Notes under the pieces: model-generated | The model's database searches: none | The model's input: the letters and a program-made list of their open reading frames with translations, nothing else | What the model was told of the DNA's origin: nothing | Program-made: the position numbers and the translations under genes | In this document: positions 15,678-24,703 of the stretch, in pieces | Layout of the letters: each line of letters begins with the position of its first letter | How positions within the stretch are numbered: position 1 is the first letter of the stretch | Source: Actinoallomurus oryzae | GTDB lineage: Bacteria; Actinomycetota; Actinomycetes; Streptosporangiales; Streptosporangiaceae | DNA: 64,000 nt | NCBI RefSeq assembly: GCF_039541955.1 | Contig: NZ_BAABHF010000078.1 | Location: 5,418 to 69,417, forward strand | Direction of reading: 5' to 3'

Positions 15678-17204
15678 TCATTTCCAGTACTCGTCCTTGA
15701 GCAGCCGCTTGTAGAGCTTGCCGGTCGGGTGGCGGGGCAGCTCACCGCGGAAGTCGACCGTGCGCGGGCACTTGTAGTGCGCCAGGTTCGCCCGGCAGTG
15801 CTCGATGAGCTCCCGCTCCAGCTCCGGGCCCGCCTCGGCGAGGTCCATCGGCTGCACGACCGCCTTGACCGCCTCGCCCATCTCCGGGTCCGGCACCCCG
15901 ATCACCGCCACGTCGGCGACCTTCGGGTGGACGGCGAGGACGTTCTCCGCCTCCTGCGGGTAGACGTTCACCCCGCCACTGATGATCATGTACGACAACC
16001 GGTCGGTGAGGTAGAGGAAGCCTTCCTCGTCCACGTACCCGACGTCGCCCAGCGTGGTCCAGCCACGGCCGAGCGGGTCGCGGGAGGACGCGGTCTTCGC
16101 CGGGTCGTCGTGGTACTCGAACTCCGGGCCGCCGCCGAAGTACAGCGTCCCGGTCCGTCCCGCCGGAAGCTCGTCGCCCTCCTCGTCGCAGACGTGGATC
16201 TCACCGAGCAGCGGCCGGCCGACCGTGCCGGGGTGCTCCAGCCACGCCTTGGAGTCGGCGTAGACGAAGCAGTTGCCCTCCGTGCCCGCGTAGTACTCGT
16301 GCAGCACCGGCCCCCACCAGTCGATCATCTGCTGCTTGACCTCCACCGGGCAGGGGGCGGCGGCGTGCACGGCGTACTTCAGGCTCGACAGGTCGTAGGC
16401 CGACCGGGTGGACTCCGGCAGCTTGAGCATCCGGATGAACATCGTCGGCACCCACTGGCTGTGCGTCACGCCGTACCGCTCGATCAGCCGCAGCGCCTCC
16501 TCGGGGTCGAACCGCTCCATCACCACCACGGTCGAGCCGAAGCGGTGGAAGGTGAGGCAGTAACGCAGCGGCGCGGCATGGTACAGCGGCGCCGGCGACA
16601 GGTACACCGAGTGCTCGTCCGGCGGGAAGAGGAAGGACACCAGCTGGGTGAGCTTGTTCGGCGTGCCCATGGGCGCGAGCGACAGCCTGGGCTTGACGCC
16701 CTTGGGCCGTCCGGTGGTGCCGGAGGAGTAGAGCATGTCCACTCCCTCGCACTCGTCCTCGATCGGCCCGGCGGGCTGCCCGGCGATGCGCTCCTCGTAC
16801 GAGTCGAAGCCCGGCGCGACGCCGTCGAGCATCAGCCGCAGCTCGACCCCGGGAGTCCGGTCGGCGACCGCGGTCGCCACCTCCGCCAGCCGGGCCGAGG
16901 TGAGGAAGACGCGCGCCCCGCAGTTGTCGATGATGTAGGCCAGCTCGTCGGCCTGCAGGCGTGAGCTGATCGCGGTGTAGTACAGCCCGGAACGCTGCGC
17001 CGCCCACGCGATCGCCAGGTACGACGGGTGGTTCTCCAGCATGAAGGCCACGTGGTCGCCGGGACGCAGGCCCTCGGCGCGCAGCAGGTGGGCGAGCCGG
17101 TTCGACTCCTCGTCCAGCTCGCGGAAGGTGATGACCTTGCCCGAGCCCGCCATGATCACTGCTGGTTCGTCCGGCGTCAGGGCCGCGATGTGTCCCAGGT
17201 GCAC
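15678..17204 (-). CDS. Acyl-CoA synthetase (class I adenylate-forming)
   Basis: Activates a carboxylic acid with ATP and CoA. Motifs in order: YSSGTTGRPKGVK (P-loop-like A3), the A5 block HEYYAGTEGN, the TLGDVGYVDEEGFLYLTDR A7/A8 region, SGGVNVYPQEAENVL and the C-terminal PTGKLYKR lysine. The 508-residue length is complete. GTG at 17204 is the first codon that fits the family, and no Shine-Dalgarno sequence precedes it; an inverted repeat occupies the bases just upstream, so initiation may be leaderless. It is a clear paralogue of the ligase at 17812-19350. The likely substrate is a medium or long acyl chain or a steroid side chain; this is inferred from subfamily flavour only. Confidence 0.88.
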   Translation of the reverse strand: MHLGHIAALTPDEPAVIMAGSGKVITFRELDEESNRLAHLLRAEGLRPGDHVAFMLENHPSYLAIAWAAQRSGLYYTAISSRLQADELAYIIDNCGARVFLTSARLAEVATAVADRTPGVELRLMLDGVAPGFDSYEERIAGQPAGPIEDECEGVDMLYSSGTTGRPKGVKPRLSLAPMGTPNKLTQLVSFLFPPDEHSVYLSPAPLYHAAPLRYCLTFHRFGSTVVVMERFDPEEALRLIERYGVTHSQWVPTMFIRMLKLPESTRSAYDLSSLKYAVHAAAPCPVEVKQQMIDWWGPVLHEYYAGTEGNCFVYADSKAWLEHPGTVGRPLLGEIHVCDEEGDELPAGRTGTLYFGGGPEFEYHDDPAKTASSRDPLGRGWTTLGDVGYVDEEGFLYLTDRLSYMIISGGVNVYPQEAENVLAVHPKVADVAVIGVPDPEMGEAVKAVVQPMDLAEAGPELERELIEHCRANLAHYKCPRTVDFRGELPRHPTGKLYKRLLKDEYWK

Positions 17205-17205
17205 G

Positions 17206-17226
17206 AAACCGAACGCTACTCGGTTT
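17206..17226. promoter_or_regulatory. Inverted repeat immediately upstream of acyl-CoA synthetase start
   Basis: AAACCGA (17206-17212) and TCGGTTT (17220-17226) form a perfect 7-bp inverted repeat with a 7-base spacer, beginning two bases before the GTG start of the minus-strand ligase gene. The size and position fit a repressor operator of the TetR class. Binding is inferred. Confidence 0.45.
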
Positions 17227-17313
17227 GGGCGTGGCGCGGAAGGACACCGGTCCCGGCGGGAGCGGGTTCCGGGCGGTTCGGACGACGGTCCATCGCCCCG
17301 TCCCGTATGAGGT

Positions 17314-17339
17314 GGTCCGGCCCCGCGTGGGGCCGGACC
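17314..17339 (-). terminator. Strong hairpin after the VOC gene
   Basis: GGTCCGGCCCC and GGGGCCGGACC form a perfect 11-bp stem with a GCGT loop, 11 bases past the VOC stop codon. There is no T-run, as is common in high-GC actinobacteria. Confidence 0.65.
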
Positions 17340-17350
17340 GGACCAGGATG

Positions 17351-17695
17351 TCAGGCGACCTGGCGCAGGCCGAAGACGTTGCCGTCCGCGTCCTTCACCG
17401 TGGCGATCAGCGTGCCGCCGCCGACGTCACGGACGTCCTGCAGCGTCTCCGCGCCTGCCTCGAGCAGTGCCTGGAGGCTCGCCTTGATGTCCTCGACGTG
17501 CCAGTACGCGACCGGCCCGGCGCCGCCCTCGCGGTGGCCGTTCGGGTCCAGCCCGATGTCCTGGCCGCCGACCTTGTAGCCGACGTAGTACGGCGTGTCC
17601 GCGTAGGGCTCGACGCCCGCCAGCCCGCCGTACAGGGCCTTGGCCGCCGCGATGTCGGTGACGGGGAAGATTACGGTCTTGATGCCTTCGGTCAT
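17351..17695 (-). CDS. VOC-family protein (glyoxalase fold)
   Basis: A small vicinal-oxygen-chelate fold protein of 114 residues. FPVTDIAAAKALYGGLAGVEP is the typical first beta-alpha module, YWHVEDIKASL is the second, and the chain ends DADGNVFGLRQ. The expected metal positions are only partly kept, so it may be a binding or resistance protein rather than a dioxygenase. ATG at 17695 has GGAGGAG 6 nt upstream. It lies between two ligase genes on the same strand but ends in its own strong hairpin, so it is probably a separate unit. Confidence 0.8.
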   Translation of the reverse strand: MTEGIKTVIFPVTDIAAAKALYGGLAGVEPYADTPYYVGYKVGGQDIGLDPNGHREGGAGPVAYWHVEDIKASLQALLEAGAETLQDVRDVGGGTLIATVKDADGNVFGLRQVA

Positions 17696-17811
17696 GGCGT
17701 GCTCCTCCAGTCGATCGAGGTGGAGCCGTCGCGAAGGCCCCACGTCGAGAACGCTACGGACCACACGGCGACGGAGGCTTCTTCATTCCTGACCGGTTGG
17801 GCGGGCAGGCC

Positions 17812-19350
17812 TCAGATCCGTTTGTCCTGGTCCGCCCAGTACGGATCGCGGATGAGGCGTTTGTAGAGCTTGCCGGTCGGCGTCCGCGGCAGCGCGTCGA
17901 GGAAGTCCACCGACCGGGGCGCCTTGTAGCCGGCCAAGGTGCGCCGGGAGAAGTCGATCAGCTCCTGCTCCAGCGCGTCCGAGGGTTCGTGCCCGTCCTC
18001 GAGTTCGACCGCCGCCTTCACCTGCTCGCCGTACTCCCGGTCCGGCACGCCGAAGACCGCGACGTCGCGTACGGCCGGGTGGGTGATGAGCACGCCCTCG
18101 ATCTCGGCCGGGTAGATGTTCACCCCGCCACTGATGATCATGTCGATGACGCGGTCGGAGAGGAACAGGTAGCCGTCCTCGTCGAGGTGGCCCACGTCGC
18201 CGGTGGTGAACAGCCCGTCGCGGTGCACGGAGGCGGTCTTGTCGGGGTCGCCCCAGTACTCCACGTCGTCGCCGCTGGTGTAGCGGAACCAGAGCTGGCC
18301 GCGCTCCCCCGTGGCGGCCGGCGAGCCGTCCTCGCGCAGCACGTGGATCTCGGCCGTCGGCAGCGCCCGGCCGACCGTGCCGGGCCGCTCCAGCCACTCC
18401 GGCGACGACACGATGGTGTTCACCGACGACTCCGTGGAGCCGTAGTACTCGTACAGGATCGGGCCGAGCCAGTCGATCATCTGGCGCTTGACCTCGGGCG
18501 AGCACGGCGCGGCACCGTGCCAGACCGCGGCGAGGCCGGACAGGTCGTACCTCCGCCGGGTCTCCTCGTCCAGGCGCAGGAGACGGACGAACTGGGTCGG
18601 CACCAGGTGGACGTTGGTGATCCGGTGCTCCTCGATGAGGCGCAGCGTCTCCTCGGGGTCGAACGACCGCCGCATGACGACCGAGCGCCCCGCGCAGAGC
18701 ATGACGTAGGACCACAGCCACTGCGCGGAATGGTAGACCGGCCCGACCAGCAGCGACCGCCCGCCTTCGGGGATGGACAGGATCTGCGCGAAGCTCTCGG
18801 CGACGAGCTTCATCGTCTCCAGCGGGGCGCCGGTCGTGACGAGCCTGCGCTTCACGCCCTTCGGCCGCCCGGTCGTGCCGGAGGTGTAGATCATCGGCCA
18901 GCCCATCACCTGACCGGCCGGTGCCCCGTCCGGCCCGCCGGCGAGGAACTCCTCGTACGGCCGGAAGCCGGGGACCTCGCCGATGCCGATGCGGAACGGC
19001 GTGTCCACCGCCGCCTCGGCCGCCACGTCCGCGAAGGCGTCCTCGGAGAACACCGCCCGGGCCCCGGAGTCGGCGAGGACGTACTTCAGCTCGTCGGCGG
19101 TCCAGTGCCAGTTGACCACGACGTAGCGCAGCCCGATGTGCGTGGCCGCGGCCATCAGCTCGAAGTACTCCCGGCGGTTGCCCGAGTGGATCGCGATGGC
19201 GTCGCCGTCGTCCAGGCCGAGGCCCCGCAGCGCACCCGCGAGGCGGTCGACCCGCGCCTCGAAGTCGCGCCATGTGGTGACACCGCGCTCGTCGGTGACG
19301 GCCGGTTCGTCCGGTCGCGCCTCGGCGTACGGGCGGAGCAGTTCGGCCAT
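17812..19350 (-). CDS. Acyl-CoA synthetase (paralogue of the 15678 gene)
   Basis: Class I adenylate-forming ligase, 512 residues. Motifs: YTSGTTGRPKGVK, YEYYGSTESS, FTTGDVGHLDEDGYLFLSDR, SGGVNIYPAEIEGVL and PTGKLYKRL with the catalytic lysine. ATG at 19350 is chosen because GGGAGG lies 5 nt upstream. It starts 16 bases after the stop of the TetR gene, so the two are probably one operon. Blocks such as FDPEE-LRLIE and VPTxFxRxL are shared with the neighbouring ligase at 15678, pointing to local duplication and divergence. Confidence 0.88.
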   Translation of the reverse strand: MAELLRPYAEARPDEPAVTDERGVTTWRDFEARVDRLAGALRGLGLDDGDAIAIHSGNRREYFELMAAATHIGLRYVVVNWHWTADELKYVLADSGARAVFSEDAFADVAAEAAVDTPFRIGIGEVPGFRPYEEFLAGGPDGAPAGQVMGWPMIYTSGTTGRPKGVKRRLVTTGAPLETMKLVAESFAQILSIPEGGRSLLVGPVYHSAQWLWSYVMLCAGRSVVMRRSFDPEETLRLIEEHRITNVHLVPTQFVRLLRLDEETRRRYDLSGLAAVWHGAAPCSPEVKRQMIDWLGPILYEYYGSTESSVNTIVSSPEWLERPGTVGRALPTAEIHVLREDGSPAATGERGQLWFRYTSGDDVEYWGDPDKTASVHRDGLFTTGDVGHLDEDGYLFLSDRVIDMIISGGVNIYPAEIEGVLITHPAVRDVAVFGVPDREYGEQVKAAVELEDGHEPSDALEQELIDFSRRTLAGYKAPRSVDFLDALPRTPTGKLYKRLIRDPYWADQDKRI

Positions 19351-19366
19351 GAGGACCTCCCGTCGT

Positions 19367-20014
19367 TCAGTGCGTGCGGGCCCCGGCCATGCGCAGTGCG
19401 AGCCCGACATAGCGGGCCTCCAGCTCGGCGTGACTCAGCGGCCGGTGCTCGTGGAACCATTCGCTTATGTGCACGCACATGTCAAGGATCGGCAGCGCGG
19501 TGAGCACGGCCGCCGTACGGTCATCGCCCCCGACCAGGTCGAAGACCTGCTTCTTCTGACCGGCGAGCAGCACCTCGACCACGGTGTCGCGCAGGCGCCG
19601 CCGGATCGCGACGACCTCGTCGTAGCGCGCCCCGGTCAGTAGGGGGAACTCCCGGTTGGCCACGCGGGCGGTCTCCCGGTGGTCGGAGTGCCGTGCGACG
19701 TAGACGCGCACGATCGCGCTGAGCTCGGCGACCGGATCGCCCGCCACCCCCGCTACCGCCGCCGTCAGGGCGCCCTCCAGCCGCAGGTGGATGTCGCGCA
19801 CCACGGCGTAGAGGAGCTCGTCCTTGGACTCGAAGTGGTTGTAGAGCGCACCCGGGGTGAGGCCGCACGCCTCGGTGATCTGCCGGACCGACGTCGCGAT
19901 CGCGCCCTGCCGGTAGAACAGCTCGACGGCGGCGGCGGCCAGACGCCGCTGGATCGGGGATCCGCTGACGGGCAGGCCGAAATCCGTCACCGCGTCACTC
20001 TCCTGTCTTGACAT
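19367..20014 (-). CDS. TetR-family regulator
   Basis: A 215-residue repressor. The N-terminal helix-turn-helix reads ITEACGLTPGALYNHFESKDELLYAVV (residues ~40-66), the standard TetR_N block. The C-terminal domain is of the type common in acyl-CoA-responsive regulators. ATG at 20014 gives the usual N-terminal length; the frame is open to 20065 but that part overlaps a palindrome. It is cotranscribed with an acyl-CoA ligase and divergent from an MFS carrier, so a fatty or aromatic acyl-CoA is a reasonable ligand (inference). Confidence 0.85.
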   Translation of the reverse strand: MSRQESDAVTDFGLPVSGSPIQRRLAAAAVELFYRQGAIATSVRQITEACGLTPGALYNHFESKDELLYAVVRDIHLRLEGALTAAVAGVAGDPVAELSAIVRVYVARHSDHRETARVANREFPLLTGARYDEVVAIRRRLRDTVVEVLLAGQKKQVFDLVGGDDRTAAVLTALPILDMCVHISEWFHEHRPLSHAELEARYVGLALRMAGARTH

Positions 20015-20050
20015 GCCACTTAATTCGAGCGTACTAATGTTTCCAACGCG

Positions 20051-20068
20051 TGAATGAACGCTCATTTA
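20051..20068. promoter_or_regulatory. TetR-type operator between tetR and MFS gene
   Basis: TGAATGAACGCTCATTTA is an imperfect 18-bp palindrome with perfect core arms AATGA and TCATT. It resembles sites of acyl-CoA-responsive TetR regulators that read TGAATGAGCGCTCATTCA-like sequences. It lies 37 bases from the tetR start and ~95 bases before the MFS gene. Confidence 0.55.
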
Positions 20069-20163
20069 CCCAATGATTGCACAGGTCATGCGGCACACGG
20101 CCTCGGGGGCGGGGCGTCTAATGGCGCTCTGGAGCAGCTCGCCCAAGGGAAAAAGAGGAAGCG

Positions 20164-21684
20164 ATGGCTCCAACCAACCCGACGGCTCCCGCGGCGGAGG
20201 GATTCACGATCGACCGGCTCTGGCGCCGCGGCCTCGACCGGTATCCGAGCACGGGAGCGCGCTACTGGTACCTGGCCGTGGCGGTGTTCGTCACGATCAT
20301 CCTGTACTACGAGCTCTATGTGGCGGGCGGCGTCGCGCCGCTCATCCTGGAGCACTTCAAGATGTCGTTCATCTACTACGTCAACATCCTGGTGCTGGCC
20401 AACCTCGTCGGCGCCTTCGGCTCCCTCGCGGCCGGCCTCGCCGACCGCTGGGGCCGCGCCAACCTGGTCGCGTACGGCCTGCTCGTCACCGGGGTGCTCG
20501 CGCTGATCACCCCGTTCGCCCCGAACAAGTTCGTCTTCGGGCTGTTCGCCGTGCTGGGCGGCATCGTCGAGGGCATGTGCCTGGTCGCGACGCCGGCACT
20601 CGTGCGCGACTTCTCCCCGCAGATCGGCCGCGCGTCCGCGATGGGCTTCTGGACGCTCGGGCCCGTCGTCGGCAGCCTGGTCGTCAGCTTCGTCGCCAAC
20701 CGCACGCTGCCGCACCTGGACAACTCCTGGTCCAGCCAGTACTACATCGTCGGCGTGGTCGGGCTGGTGGCGTTCGCGATCGCGCTGTTCGGGCTGCGCG
20801 AGCTCAAACCCGGGCTCCGCGACCAGGTGATGGTCAGCGCCGGCGACCGCGCGCTCATCGAGGCGCGCGCCGACAGCGCCGAGCGGACGGCCGACCTCGA
20901 CCGGCCGTGGGGGCAGATGATGCGCCTGGACATCCTGGCCCCCGCTCTCGGGATCAGCATCTTCCTGCTGATCTACTACACCGCGGTCGGTTTCTTCACC
21001 GTCTACCTGACCTCCAACTTCGGCTTCACGACGTCGAAGGCCAACGGCATCAACACCTGGTACTGGGCGATCAACGCGGTCAGCCTCGTGGTCGTCGGCG
21101 CGCTCTCGGACCGGCTGCGGGTACGCAAGCCGTTCATGGTGGCCGGCACCGTGATCGCGGTGGTCATGACGTTCCTCTTCATGACCCGGACGACGCACCC
21201 GCACACGAGCTCGACCACGCTGATCGTGATCATCGCCCTGCTCTCGCTCGGCCTCGCGACGGCGTACGCCCCGTGGATGGCGGCGTTCACCGAGACGATC
21301 GAGAAGCGCAACCCCGCGCTGACCGCGACCGGCCTGGCGATCTGGGGCTGGATCCTGCGCATCGTCGTCTGCCTGGCCTTCTTCGTCCTCCCCTATGTCG
21401 TCAGCGCGGTGGACAAGCTGGTCGAGGCTCCGGCCGTACTGGCCCAGGTGAAGGCCGCCGGCGCCAACCCGCCACCGGCGCTGCTCGCCGAGGTCGGGAA
21501 GATCAAGAGCGCCGCCGCCGACGCGCCGCACCAGTGGCAGGCCTGGTGGTGGGTGTGCATCGTGGCCGAGATCCTGTTCCTCGGCCTGATGCTGCCGCTC
21601 GTCGGCCGCTGGAGCCCGAAGGCGGCCAAGGCCGACGCCGAGGCGCACGACCGTGAGGTCGCCCGCCTCACGGGCGCGTCCTGA
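20164..21684 (+). CDS. MFS transporter
   Basis: A 506-residue major facilitator carrier in the cytoplasmic membrane. About twelve hydrophobic segments can be counted, beginning YLAVAVFVTIILYYELYV. The conserved loop after helix 2 appears as GSLAAGLADRWGRANLV (family GxLADRxGRR). There is a long loop with a basic/acidic mix in the middle (residues ~215-250) and another before the last helix. AGAGGAAG precedes the ATG. It is divergent from the TetR/acyl-CoA-ligase pair, so the likely cargo is the acid activated by that ligase, or an export substrate. Confidence 0.85.
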   Translation: MAPTNPTAPAAEGFTIDRLWRRGLDRYPSTGARYWYLAVAVFVTIILYYELYVAGGVAPLILEHFKMSFIYYVNILVLANLVGAFGSLAAGLADRWGRANLVAYGLLVTGVLALITPFAPNKFVFGLFAVLGGIVEGMCLVATPALVRDFSPQIGRASAMGFWTLGPVVGSLVVSFVANRTLPHLDNSWSSQYYIVGVVGLVAFAIALFGLRELKPGLRDQVMVSAGDRALIEARADSAERTADLDRPWGQMMRLDILAPALGISIFLLIYYTAVGFFTVYLTSNFGFTTSKANGINTWYWAINAVSLVVVGALSDRLRVRKPFMVAGTVIAVVMTFLFMTRTTHPHTSSTTLIVIIALLSLGLATAYAPWMAAFTETIEKRNPALTATGLAIWGWILRIVVCLAFFVLPYVVSAVDKLVEAPAVLAQVKAAGANPPPALLAEVGKIKSAAADAPHQWQAWWWVCIVAEILFLGLMLPLVGRWSPKAAKADAEAHDREVARLTGAS

Positions 21685-21716
21685 GGGAACCTCACCGGCC
21701 GCCCGGTCGTCGCACA

Positions 21717-22664
21717 GTGGTGAGTCTCACCAGTGAACAGCGAGACCGGGCGGCCGGAGTGCTGCTCGGCGCGGCCTGCGGCGACGCGCTCGGCGTGCCG
21801 TACGAGTTCGCCGCCCGCCTGTCCGCCACGGCCGTCCCCGAGATGATCGGCGGCGGGCTCGGCCCGTACGAGCCGGGCGAGTACAGCGACGACACCCAGA
21901 TGCAGGTGTGCGTCGCCGAGGTCGCCGCCCGCGGGCGCGGCCTGCGGTCGGACCTCGCGCTGGACGGTGTCGCCGTGCGGTTCCTGCGGTGGTACCGCGA
22001 GGGCGCCAGCGACATCGGGGCCCAGACCCGCACGGTGCTCGCGTCCGTCGACCGCGCCGGCGGGATGTCGGCGGAGATGCGCCGCGCCGCCGAGGACCTC
22101 CACGCCCGTACGGGCCGCAGCGCGGGCAACGGATCGCTGATGCGCACCGCCGTCGTCGCGCTGCCGTACCTGGAGGACTCCGTCGCCATGATGGAGGCGG
22201 CCCGGCTGGTCAGCGGTCTGACCCACACCGACGACCTGGCCGGCGACGCGTGCGTGCTGTGGTGCTCGGGCGTACGCCGCGCGGTGCTGGAGGGCACCTA
22301 CGACGGCGTACGCGAGGGGCTGGCCTACCTGCCGCCGTCGCGGCGCGACCGGTGGGCCTCCTGGCTGGACGAGGCCGAGGCCGCGCCACCGCACCGGTTC
22401 AGCCCGAACGGCTTCGTCGTGCCGGCGCTGCAGGCGGCCTGGTCGGCGGTGACGCACACGGCGTCGCTGCCGGACGGCCTGTTCGCCGCGGTACGCGCCG
22501 GCGACGACACCGACACGGTCGCCGCGATCGCGGGCGCGCTCCTGGGCGCACGCCACGGCGCCTCGGCGGTACCCGAGGAGTGGCGGGCGAAGGTGCACGG
22601 CTGGCCGGACCTGACCGCCGAGGACCTCACCGCTCTCGCCCTCCGTGCCGCCGAGTCCGAGTAG
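21717..22664 (+). CDS. ADP-ribosylglycohydrolase family protein
   Basis: An (ADP-ribosyl)hydrolase of the DraG/ARH fold, 315 residues, removing ADP-ribose from a protein or nucleic-acid target. The dinuclear magnesium ligands are in YSDDTQM (near residue 60) and the C-terminal AGDDTDTVAAIAGALLGA; GDALGVPYEF and AGNGSLMRTA are further family signatures. GTG starts at 21717 and 21720 are both possible. It follows the MFS gene by 32 bases on the same strand. No matching ADP-ribosyltransferase is visible in the window. Confidence 0.88.
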   Translation: MVSLTSEQRDRAAGVLLGAACGDALGVPYEFAARLSATAVPEMIGGGLGPYEPGEYSDDTQMQVCVAEVAARGRGLRSDLALDGVAVRFLRWYREGASDIGAQTRTVLASVDRAGGMSAEMRRAAEDLHARTGRSAGNGSLMRTAVVALPYLEDSVAMMEAARLVSGLTHTDDLAGDACVLWCSGVRRAVLEGTYDGVREGLAYLPPSRRDRWASWLDEAEAAPPHRFSPNGFVVPALQAAWSAVTHTASLPDGLFAAVRAGDDTDTVAAIAGALLGARHGASAVPEEWRAKVHGWPDLTAEDLTALALRAAESE

Positions 22665-22731
22665 CTCCTTCACGAGGGCCGCCGGGCCTTCGAGATGATG
22701 GGCGGGACGCGAGGATCGGGGGCGAGGCCGG

Positions 22732-23256
22732 GTGGGTGAGCCGTTGCGGGCGGAGGTGGCGTCGCTGCGGGCCACACGGTGGTTCGCCGACACACCGGTG
22801 CCGACGCGCGAGATCGTACGAGCGCTGGAGGCGGCGCGCTGGACCGGGTCGGCGCGCAACCGCCAGCCCTGGAGATTCGTCGTCGTCCGGGACGGCGCCC
22901 TGCGGGAGAGGCTGAGCCTGCTGGGCGGCTACGCGGCGCACCTGGCCACGGCTCCGGTGGCCGTGCTGCTCGCGGTGGACCACGCGACCGGGGGCGAGGA
23001 CGCGGAGTTCGACGCGGGCCGGGCCGCCCAGAGCCTCATGCTCGCCGCGCACGGCCTCGGCCTGGGAAGCTGCCCGGTCTCGTTCTTTCCCGCGTCCAAC
23101 GCCGAGCAGGCCGGACGGCTGGCCGGCGTCGAGGCCCCGTGGAAGGTCCGGACGGCCATCGCGCTCGGCTACCCCGCACGCGCGCCCCGCGGCCGATCCG
23201 CGATCCCCTCGGGACGCCTGCCGCTGGACCGGCTGGTCCGCTGGATCGACTCCTGA
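22732..23256 (+). CDS. Nitroreductase-family FMN protein
   Basis: A flavin-dependent oxidoreductase of 174 residues. SARNRQPWRFVVV carries the FMN-phosphate-binding S/R-N-Q-P-W motif and LAAHGLGLGSC is the second conserved block. The length is at the short end of the family. GTG start at 22732. The substrate is unknown; the family reduces nitro groups, quinones or thiazole/oxazole precursors. Confidence 0.8.
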   Translation: MGEPLRAEVASLRATRWFADTPVPTREIVRALEAARWTGSARNRQPWRFVVVRDGALRERLSLLGGYAAHLATAPVAVLLAVDHATGGEDAEFDAGRAAQSLMLAAHGLGLGSCPVSFFPASNAEQAGRLAGVEAPWKVRTAIALGYPARAPRGRSAIPSGRLPLDRLVRWIDS

Positions 23257-23270
23257 TGTGACGGGAGGTC

Positions 23271-24047
23271 TTATGCGTCGTCGGGCGGGAGGTCTTCTCC
23301 TTCGCCCTCCGCGGTGAGGAGACGGGTCAGGTAGTCGAGGTCCTGCCGAAGCAGGGCGACGGCGCCGAGTGGAGTGGGCGTGTCCGGGGTACGCCCGGCC
23401 TCTCGAGCCACCATCGCCACCGCGTTCTCCGCGATCTGTTCGGCCACCGGTTCGGCGGGGTGCGCCGGAGACGGATGGAACCACCATGCCACCCAGTTGC
23501 ACATTCCGATGATCGACAGCGCTGTGACGCGTGCGTCGACAGGACGGAAACGGCCGGCCGTGATCCCCTCCTCGATGACGCCGGTGATCTCCCGGAGGAC
23601 CGCCCGACGGCCCTGGAGGTGCTTCTTCGCGATCTCCGGAGGGAGCGCCTGGTCGCTGCGATCGAGCGTACGGAACTGCGCCGGCTGCTCGGCGCGGCGC
23701 AGGACCAGGGCGCGGACGAGCATGCGCAGCTTGTCCGCCGAGTCGAGATCGGTGCGTTGCCGGACCTCCCGCAGCGCGTTCGCCGCGCTCTCAGTCGTCG
23801 CCTCGACCATCGCCACGAGCAGATCTTCCTTGCTCTTGACATAGTTGTAGAGGTTGGGACGGCTCAGCCCGACGGCGTCCGCGACGTCCTGCAGGGTGGT
23901 CCCGTCGTAGCCGCGTTCAGCGAAGATGCGCATGGCCTGGTCGACGATCTCGCTCATGAGGAGCTTGCGTCGGGGCGCCGCGCCGCGACGGGAGTCCGGG
24001 CGGCCACCCGACCGTCCCTGCGCCTTGGAGTCCTCCGCAGCCACCAC
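23271..24047 (-). CDS. TetR-family regulator
   Basis: A 258-residue repressor with a basic N-terminal arm (GRPDSRRGAAPRRK) before the helix-turn-helix block QDVADAVGLSRPNLYNYVKSKEDLL. GTG at 24047 follows a GAGGAG-like site. It is the nearest regulator to the catabolic operon beginning at 24704, separated by the broken hydrolase gene on the same strand, so it is the leading candidate to control that operon. Confidence 0.85.
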   Translation of the reverse strand: MVAAEDSKAQGRSGGRPDSRRGAAPRRKLLMSEIVDQAMRIFAERGYDGTTLQDVADAVGLSRPNLYNYVKSKEDLLVAMVEATTESAANALREVRQRTDLDSADKLRMLVRALVLRRAEQPAQFRTLDRSDQALPPEIAKKHLQGRRAVLREITGVIEEGITAGRFRPVDARVTALSIIGMCNWVAWWFHPSPAHPAEPVAEQIAENAVAMVAREAGRTPDTPTPLGAVALLRQDLDYLTRLLTAEGEGEDLPPDDA

Positions 24048-24086
24048 ACACTCCTCGGCCTCGGCTTCAGCCTGGCGCGACGGTCG

Positions 24087-24514
24087 TCATGTGCGCCGTT
24101 CCTGCCCGGTCAGCCGGTCATCATAGTCACCGGCGACGGTCGCCCGCGCTGCGCACTCCCACGCGAAGGCCAGCTGCCGCAGGTGGAGGGCCCGGGAGAG
24201 TCGATGGTGGTCGAGGTTGTGACCGGCGCCCGCCTGAAGGCCGGCCTCCACCCACGGGGCGGAGCCGAAGTACCCGGCGAATGTCGCCACGCGACTCGCG
24301 TCGACGACCCACAGGCCGTCGTATTCGGCGAGCGTGTACTGCCCTGTCGCCCGCCGAGGTCGAGCAGGGAGTGACCGGGCACGTCGAAGTACCCGGAGCC
24401 GTATCCCCCGCCATGAAGGGCCACGATCAACGGAGCCCCTGCGGCACCGCCGGCGGCGGCGCGGCCGGCGATCTTTCGGCCTTCGACGGAGAGATCGATC
24501 CACATCGTGGTCAT
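24087..24514 (-). pseudogene. Alpha/beta hydrolase with internal deletion
   Basis: The frame starting at 24514 gives a good hydrolase N-terminus: PLIVALHGGGYGSGYFDVPG with the oxyanion HGGG. The frame is lost within ~60 residues. The next frame, ending at 24087, carries a plausible C-terminus: GLQAGAGHNLDHHR with the catalytic His region, then LALRQ-like helices. The middle of the protein with the nucleophile Ser, roughly 150-200 residues, is absent. AAGGGA precedes the start. The gene therefore looks broken by a deletion plus frameshift. Confidence 0.65.
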
Positions 24515-24627
24515 TCGGTGCCGTCCCTTCACAGTCGTCAGAACGCGTCCTGTCACCCGCGCGGCGAGGCGGTCATCGGGCGCCTCGCGTCGCCCGGACC
24601 CCGTCACCCCGCCTGTCGATACTAAGG

Positions 24628-24643
24628 CGTCAGAATATTGACG
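24628..24643. promoter_or_regulatory. Operator-like inverted repeat before the catabolic operon
   Basis: CGTCA (24628-24632) and TGACG (24639-24643) flank a 6-base A/T-rich spacer, 60 bases upstream of the first gene of the operon. The CGTCAGAATATTGACG block is a candidate repressor or activator site; the regulator is not proven. Confidence 0.35.
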
Positions 24644-24703
24644 GTTGCGACAGGGTCGCTCTACGCTCGGCGTCACCGAGTTGGTCGCGAGAGGAGTACG
24701 CAG

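Noticed and set aside
15729..16964. Long plus-strand open frame opposite the acyl-CoA synthetase
   Set aside because: It is a shadow of the real minus-strand gene; its sequence is His/Arg/Val-rich and matches no family.
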